Assembly (NCBI RefSeq): GCF_001642575.1
Contig: NZ_LXNG01000016.1
Location: 52,674-116,673 of the forward strand
DNA from: Xanthomonas floridensis
GTDB lineage: Bacteria; Pseudomonadota; Gammaproteobacteria; Xanthomonadales; Xanthomonadaceae
DNA length: 64,000 nucleotides
Direction of reading: 5' to 3'
The notes under the pieces are model-generated. The model had not been told where the DNA came from. It worked only from the letters and a program-made list of their open reading frames with translations, and did not search any database. Below are positions 60,318-64,000 of this stretch, in pieces. Both the position numbers and the translations under genes were made by a program. Position 1 is the stretch's first letter; each line of letters begins with the position of its first letter.

Positions 60318-60455
60318 AGCTTCGCTCCGCACCCTCACTCCACCCCCGCTCCGCGCCCCGGCCCGCGCTTGCGGCGCGGGCGCTCCAAGGCACGCGCGCC
60401 ATGGCACGCGCGCCATGGCGCGCAAGCGGTGCCTTCTCGCCCCGCAGGAGAGGGG
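60318..60455. repeat. GC-rich repeat cluster
   Basis: It contains a hairpin CCCGCGC-TTGCG-GCGCGGG (60362-60380) and an exact 14-bp tandem repeat cacgcgcgccatgg at 60391-60404 and 60405-60418. A short REP-like tail (gccttctcgccccgcaggag) follows. It lies between the methyltransferase and phaZ, no gene. Confidence 0.6.
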
Positions 60456-60580
60456 CCCTGTCCACGGAAGGCCTGTTGCCATATTTCGTGTGACAGCCTC
60501 AACCGTCCGCAGCCCCATTAAGGTGCAAATGCGCCAAAACCGGTATGCTGCGTGGCAGCAAAACCGCACGGATGGGTGGA

Positions 60581-61888
60581 ATGCTTTATCAACTGCATGA
60601 GCTGACCCGCAATCTGCTAGCCCCCTGGGTGCATCAGGCCCAGGCGAACGCCAAGATGTTTTCCGACCCCGACAGCCTGTGGGCCTCGCTCCCGGGCGCC
60701 GAACGCATGGCTGCCAGCAACGAGCTGTTCCACCGGCTGGGCAAGGAATACGAAAAGCCTGCCTGGGCGCTGGACGATGTCGAAGTGGACGGCCATTCGC
60801 TGCCCATCATCGAGCGCGAAGTGCTGAGCAAGCCGTTCTGCCGCCTGCTGCGCTTCAAGCGTTTCAGCGACCATGTCGAGCTGATCGGCAAGATGAAGGA
60901 GCAGCCGGCGGTGCTGGTGGTGGCCCCGTTGTCCGGCCACCACGCCACCCTGTTGCGCGACACCGTGCGCACCCTGCTGCGCAACCACAAGGTCTATGTG
61001 ACCGACTGGGTGGACGCGCGCATGGTCCCGCTGGAGGCAGGCGCGTTCCGGCTCGAGGACTACATCACCTACATCCAGGAGTTCATCCGCCACATCGGCG
61101 CAGAGCGCCTGCATGTGGTGAGCGTGTGCCAGCCTACCGTACCGGTGCTGGCGGCAGTGTCGCTGATGGCCAGCAACAACGAGCCCACCCCGCGCTCGCT
61201 GGTGATGATGGGCGGGCCGATCGATGCGCGTCGCAGCCCCACCCAGGTCAACAACCTGGCGACGGAAAACGGCATCGAGTGGTTCCAGAACAACCTGATC
61301 CACACCGTGCCGTTCCCGTATCCGGGCCACGGCCGTCAGGTATATCCGGGCTTTCTGCAGCACGCCGGTTTCCTGTCGATGAACCCCAACCGGCACGTGA
61401 TGTCGCACTGGGATTTCTACACCGACCTGGTCAAGGGCGACCTGCAGGATGCGCAAGCGCACCGGCAGTTCTACGACGAGTACAACGCCGTGCTCGACAT
61501 GCCGGCGGAGTATTACCTGGACACGATCCGCGTGGTGTTCCAGGAATTCCTGCTGCCGCAGGGCAAGTGGAAGGTGGATGGCCAGCTGGTCAAGCCCTCT
61601 GCAATCCGCAATACCGCCTTGCTGAGCATCGAAGGCGAGCTGGACGACATTGCAGGCCTGGGCCAGACCGAAGCCGTGCACGATCTGTGCACCGGCATCG
61701 ACGCGGCGCACCGCCGCCATCTGGTGGTGGAAGGTGCCGGCCATTACGGCATTTTCAGCGGCCGCCGCTGGCGCGAAGTGGTGTACCCGCAGGTGCGCGA
61801 GTTCATCGCCCGCTACGATGCCGACCCTGTGGGCAGCCGCGATCCGGCCACCGTCACCCCGATCCGCAAGCGCGGCAAGCGCGCCTGA
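60581..61888 (+). CDS. phaZ: Intracellular polyhydroxyalkanoate depolymerase
   Basis: 435 residues. ATG 60581 (MLYQLHELTRNLLAPW) with GGGTGGA before it. An alpha/beta-hydrolase-like protein in which the nucleophile is Cys183 in VVSVCQPTVPVLAAV, the position known in the Cupriavidus PhaZ family. VVAPLSGHHATLLRDTV and the C-terminal VEGAGHYGIFSGRRWR (catalytic His) are further landmarks. It breaks down stored polyhydroxybutyrate granules in the cytoplasm. No phaC or phaB gene is in this window. A strong terminator follows. Confidence 0.93.
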   Translation: MLYQLHELTRNLLAPWVHQAQANAKMFSDPDSLWASLPGAERMAASNELFHRLGKEYEKPAWALDDVEVDGHSLPIIEREVLSKPFCRLLRFKRFSDHVELIGKMKEQPAVLVVAPLSGHHATLLRDTVRTLLRNHKVYVTDWVDARMVPLEAGAFRLEDYITYIQEFIRHIGAERLHVVSVCQPTVPVLAAVSLMASNNEPTPRSLVMMGGPIDARRSPTQVNNLATENGIEWFQNNLIHTVPFPYPGHGRQVYPGFLQHAGFLSMNPNRHVMSHWDFYTDLVKGDLQDAQAHRQFYDEYNAVLDMPAEYYLDTIRVVFQEFLLPQGKWKVDGQLVKPSAIRNTALLSIEGELDDIAGLGQTEAVHDLCTGIDAAHRRHLVVEGAGHYGIFSGRRWREVVYPQVREFIARYDADPVGSRDPATVTPIRKRGKRA

Positions 61889-61895
61889 TCGGATG

Positions 61896-61937
61896 AAAAA
61901 AGCGCCTTGATCGATCTCGATCAAGGCGCTTTTTTTT
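61896..61937 (+). terminator. Terminator after phaZ
   Basis: AAAAAAGCGCCTTGATCGA and its near-perfect reverse complement, followed by eight Ts, 8 bp after the phaZ stop. Confidence 0.92.
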
Positions 61938-61940
61938 GCA

Positions 61941-62403
61941 CAGTTTCCCGGTTCAGACGAAGACTAAAGCTCCGCCTGCATGTGTGCGCGCTGCCCTAAC
62001 CAGCAACCTCGGTGGGTGGTCGTGCCTCAAGGCGCCTGCCGCGTGAGTTGTAGCTGACACGGGGATGCATCGTTACTGGATACGTGCATCATGCATGGCC
62101 TGCGCCATGCACACCGACCATCTCGCTGATGCATGCCTGCCCCACCGTCACGGAGCTTTTGTGTCAGGGATGCGCATAGAGCCTGCAAACACGTAGGTGC
62201 GACCTATCGCGCAAGGGTGGGCAGGCAAGCCCCCGCAGCCAGGCCGCAAGCCGCTCTGCAATGAGTCAAACGGCGCTAGCCAATCACTTGCACGGCAACA
62301 CGGCTTTACGTCGTTGCATCTTACGGGTGCTGCGCTGCAGACCACGCGGCAGCGGAGAGGCTCGCAGCCACCTACCACTCGTCCCCGCAACCACACCTCG
62401 CAC
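61941..62403 (+). other. Non-coding gap
   Basis: About 460 bp between phaZ and the convergent membrane-protein gene. Only shadow-like short frames; no RNA gene, repeat or hairpin with T tract recognised apart from the phaZ terminator. Confidence 0.45.
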
Positions 62404-63315
62404 TCAACCCTCGCCGCTCTTGACCAGCAAATGCTTGGCGAACATGCCGTGCAGCTTGCCGAAGGCGCGCGCCAGATGCAGCGTCACGAACATCAACAGC
62501 ACGCCCATCCCGAACAAGGGCAGCGTCAGCCAGGAACCGGTGATGTCCACGCCATCCCAGGTCAGCACTGCCGTCGTGTCGAACAAGGCGATGAAGGGTG
62601 AAGCGGCCAGTCCCAGCGAGAGCGACAGCAGCGTGATGAACACGGTGAAGTAGACGATGCCCAGCGGCAGCATCAGCAGGAAGTACAGCATCGTGCTCCA
62701 GGTGCGCGCATCGGTGAACATCGCACCGATGCGCTGCAGCCAGCCGCCTTGGGCACCGGGATGCTGCGGGCGGCGTGGCATGCGCACCCCCAGCAAGGCC
62801 TCTACCACGCGTCCTTCCACCAGCGACAGCACCCGCACCGAGCCGAAGAACAGCACCAGCAGCGGTACGCCGATGATCAGGATCAACAGGCCCAATGACA
62901 GGCTGGTGCCGGTGACCACCCAGGTGAAATAGAAGACGCCGGTGACCAGCGACAGCAGCATGTAGAACAGCGCGCCATAGGTCCGCGGGTCGGCCGCCAC
63001 GCCGAAGAATTTGCCCAGCCACGTACTGCGCCGGGGCGGCAGCGGCGGACGCAACGCGCGGCTCACCGTGACTTCGGTTTCGCGATAGATCTCGGCCACT
63101 TCCTCGGGCGCCCCGTAGCTGCCGGCCACGCCTGCAATGACGTCGGCTTCGCTCTTGCCCTTCTGCTCTGCCAGTTCGGCACGCAGATATTCTTCGGCGT
63201 CGTAAAGCGCGTCCTGGATCATGGCCGGGTCGGCACCGGACAGCGCCTGGCGCAACTGCACCAGATAATCGGGAATGGTGGTCGGTAACGGACGTAGGTG
63301 TGCGGTCGTCATCAT
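62404..63315 (-). CDS. Membrane protein with HAAS-like head and sensor-type membrane domain
   Basis: 303 residues. ATG 63315 overlaps the PadR stop (ATGA). The soluble N-terminus (YLVQLRQALSGADPAMIQDALYDAEEYLRAEL, about residues 16-48; quoted for identity) is the HAAS/DUF1700-type helical domain, with GSYGAPEEVAEIYRETE. Two pairs of TM segments follow (TYGALFYMLLSLVTGVFYF, ILIIGVPLLVLFFGSV; TWSTMLYFLLMLPLGIVYF, SLSLGLAASPFIALF), as in the putative sensor domain family. Such proteins are usually coupled to a PadR repressor, as here. Role unknown. Confidence 0.8.
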   Translation of the reverse strand: MMTTAHLRPLPTTIPDYLVQLRQALSGADPAMIQDALYDAEEYLRAELAEQKGKSEADVIAGVAGSYGAPEEVAEIYRETEVTVSRALRPPLPPRRSTWLGKFFGVAADPRTYGALFYMLLSLVTGVFYFTWVVTGTSLSLGLLILIIGVPLLVLFFGSVRVLSLVEGRVVEALLGVRMPRRPQHPGAQGGWLQRIGAMFTDARTWSTMLYFLLMLPLGIVYFTVFITLLSLSLGLAASPFIALFDTTAVLTWDGVDITGSWLTLPLFGMGVLLMFVTLHLARAFGKLHGMFAKHLLVKSGEG

Positions 63316-63674
63316 GAGCGGGTTCCCTCCAGCACGGAATCAACGGAATCACGGGTGGCACGCCAGGCGGCGGTCCAGTCGCGCAGGCAGTCACGCCCGC
63401 TCTCGGTCATGCGGTAATAGCGTCGCGGCGGCCCGGAGGCCGATGGCTCGACATGGCTCTGCAGCAACCCCGCCCCTTCCAGGTTGCGCAGCACCGGATA
63501 CAACGCACTCTGTTTGCCGCTGAGCACGCCCTCCAGACCTTCCAGCCGTTTGGCGATCAGATAGCCGTACAGCGGCTCCCCGGCCTGGGCCAGCACCGCC
63601 AGCAAGGCCAACGACACCGTGCCGGCACTGAGTTCCTTCTGGAACTTCCTCAGATGGACATCCGGCTCGCTCAT
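63312..63674 (-). CDS. PadR-family transcriptional regulator
   Basis: 120 residues. Of two starts the one at 63674 is chosen because GGGAG ends 6 bp before it; the ATG at 63680 would abut the site. The winged helix is clear: LAVLAQAGEPLYGYLIAKRL, GVLSGKQSALYPVLRNLEGAGLL, and GPPRRYYRMTESGRDCL for the wing. It likely represses itself and the coupled membrane-protein gene, the usual PadR-HAAS arrangement. An inverted GGGAATC element lies upstream. Confidence 0.9.
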   Translation of the reverse strand: MSEPDVHLRKFQKELSAGTVSLALLAVLAQAGEPLYGYLIAKRLEGLEGVLSGKQSALYPVLRNLEGAGLLQSHVEPSASGPPRRYYRMTESGRDCLRDWTAAWRATRDSVDSVLEGTRS

Positions 63675-63743
63675 CGCCATCTCCCGCTAGGTTGAAGGCA
63701 ATGCTATGTAGAAGTTGGGTATAGCGGATGTGCTGGTAGTCAT

Positions 63744-63830
63744 GGGAATCGGGAATCGCTGGAGCAGCCTTGCCCTGGCTGAGAAAAGTTGGAATCGCAC
63801 GCTTTTTCGATTCCCGATTCCCGATTCCCG
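63744..63830. repeat. Inverted GGGAATC repeat element upstream of padR
   Basis: Left arm 63744-63758 (gggaatcgggaatcg) and right arm 63808-63830 (three inverse units) around ~49 bp of other sequence. It lies between padR and the IS element. Confidence 0.8.
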
Positions 63831-63876
63831 CCGGTCGCGTCCGTTTCTGCAAACCCGAGCGAGTTCATGAGCTTAG

Positions 63877-64000
63877 GGAAGGTCTGAACAACTCCATCTG
63901 ATACTGCCACAATGGATCAACGAACCGAGCGGACGATCTCGATGCAGCTGAGCTTTGGCGACGCGGAGTACAACGGCAAGCGCAAGCAGACACGGCGCGA
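63877..64000 (+). mobile_element. Left end of an IS5-family insertion sequence
   Basis: The terminal repeat begins ggaaggtctgaacaactcc at 63877, preceded by TTAG (63873-63876), which fits the YTAR target preference of IS5. A transposase frame opens inside. The right end lies outside the window, so the target duplication cannot be checked. Confidence 0.7.
63942..64000 (+). CDS. IS5-family transposase, N-terminal fragment
   Basis: Starts at ATG 63942 and runs off the window after 19 codons: MQLSFGDAEYNGKRKQTRR. This opening matches the IS5-type transposases of xanthomonads as I remember them (MQLxFGDAE...KRKxTRR). Confidence 0.7.
   Translation, partial: MQLSFGDAEYNGKRKQTRR

Overview
This window is a stretch of chromosome from a high-GC gammaproteobacterium of the Xanthomonas group. 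I infer that from protein family content, the gene order in the bam/lpx region, the GGGAATCGGGAATC-type intergenic repeats and an IS5-family insertion sequence with Xanthomonas-like protein sequence. The exact species cannot be told from sequence reading alone.

Layout. 1-1.2 kb: 3' end of a family 3 glycoside hydrolase, then a tRNA-Leu(CAG) with promoter and terminator. 1.7-2.9 kb: a frameshifted secreted-protein gene and a small exported protein. 3.1-7.9 kb (minus): a complete tripartite drug-efflux operon, marR-OMF-emrA-emrB, with a palindromic operator in front and a strong terminator behind. 8.0-12.4 kb: an AraC regulator, parC, a small conserved gene and thiopurine methyltransferase. 12.8-20.3 kb: a bacterioferritin lacking the haem-ligand methionine, a periplasmic penicillin/AHL-acylase homologue, a repeat-rich 0.8 kb gap, a Fur-box-preceded TonB siderophore receptor and a parallel beta-helix lipoprotein.

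20.5-29.3 kb (minus): a nitrogen/lysine/asparagine block, map-glnD-dapD-(membrane PH-like protein)-arsC/yffB-dapE-asnB, mostly with ATGA/TTGA overlaps. The stand-out of the window is the asnB leader. A 29-codon reading frame with seven Asn codons in a 14-codon stretch is followed by a perfect hairpin plus nine Us. The end of the leader frame is a 14-nt exact copy of the terminator's 3' arm, so it can pair with the 5' arm instead. This is the architecture of a ribosome-mediated transcription attenuator responding to Asn-tRNA.

29.6-35.4 kb: a Csu-like (spore coat U domain) chaperone-usher pilus cluster with two chaperones, lying between map and rpsB. 35.5-57.5 kb: the macromolecular core, rpsB-tsf, an HDOD-GGDEF protein, pyrH-frr-uppS-cdsA-dxr-rseP-bamA, lpxD-fabZ-lpxA-lpxB-rnhB-dnaE-accA. 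It covers translation, UMP, isoprenoid and phospholipid supply, outer-membrane assembly, lipid A, replication and fatty acid synthesis. No skp gene sits between bamA and lpxD; a tiny convergent exported-protein gene is there instead. Repeat elements have entered the lpxA/lpxB/rnhB junctions and are translated as part of LpxB and RnhB.

57.5-64 kb: TPR proteins, HemJ, a methyltransferase, an intracellular polyhydroxyalkanoate depolymerase, a PadR regulator with its membrane partner, and the left end of an IS5-family element running off the window.
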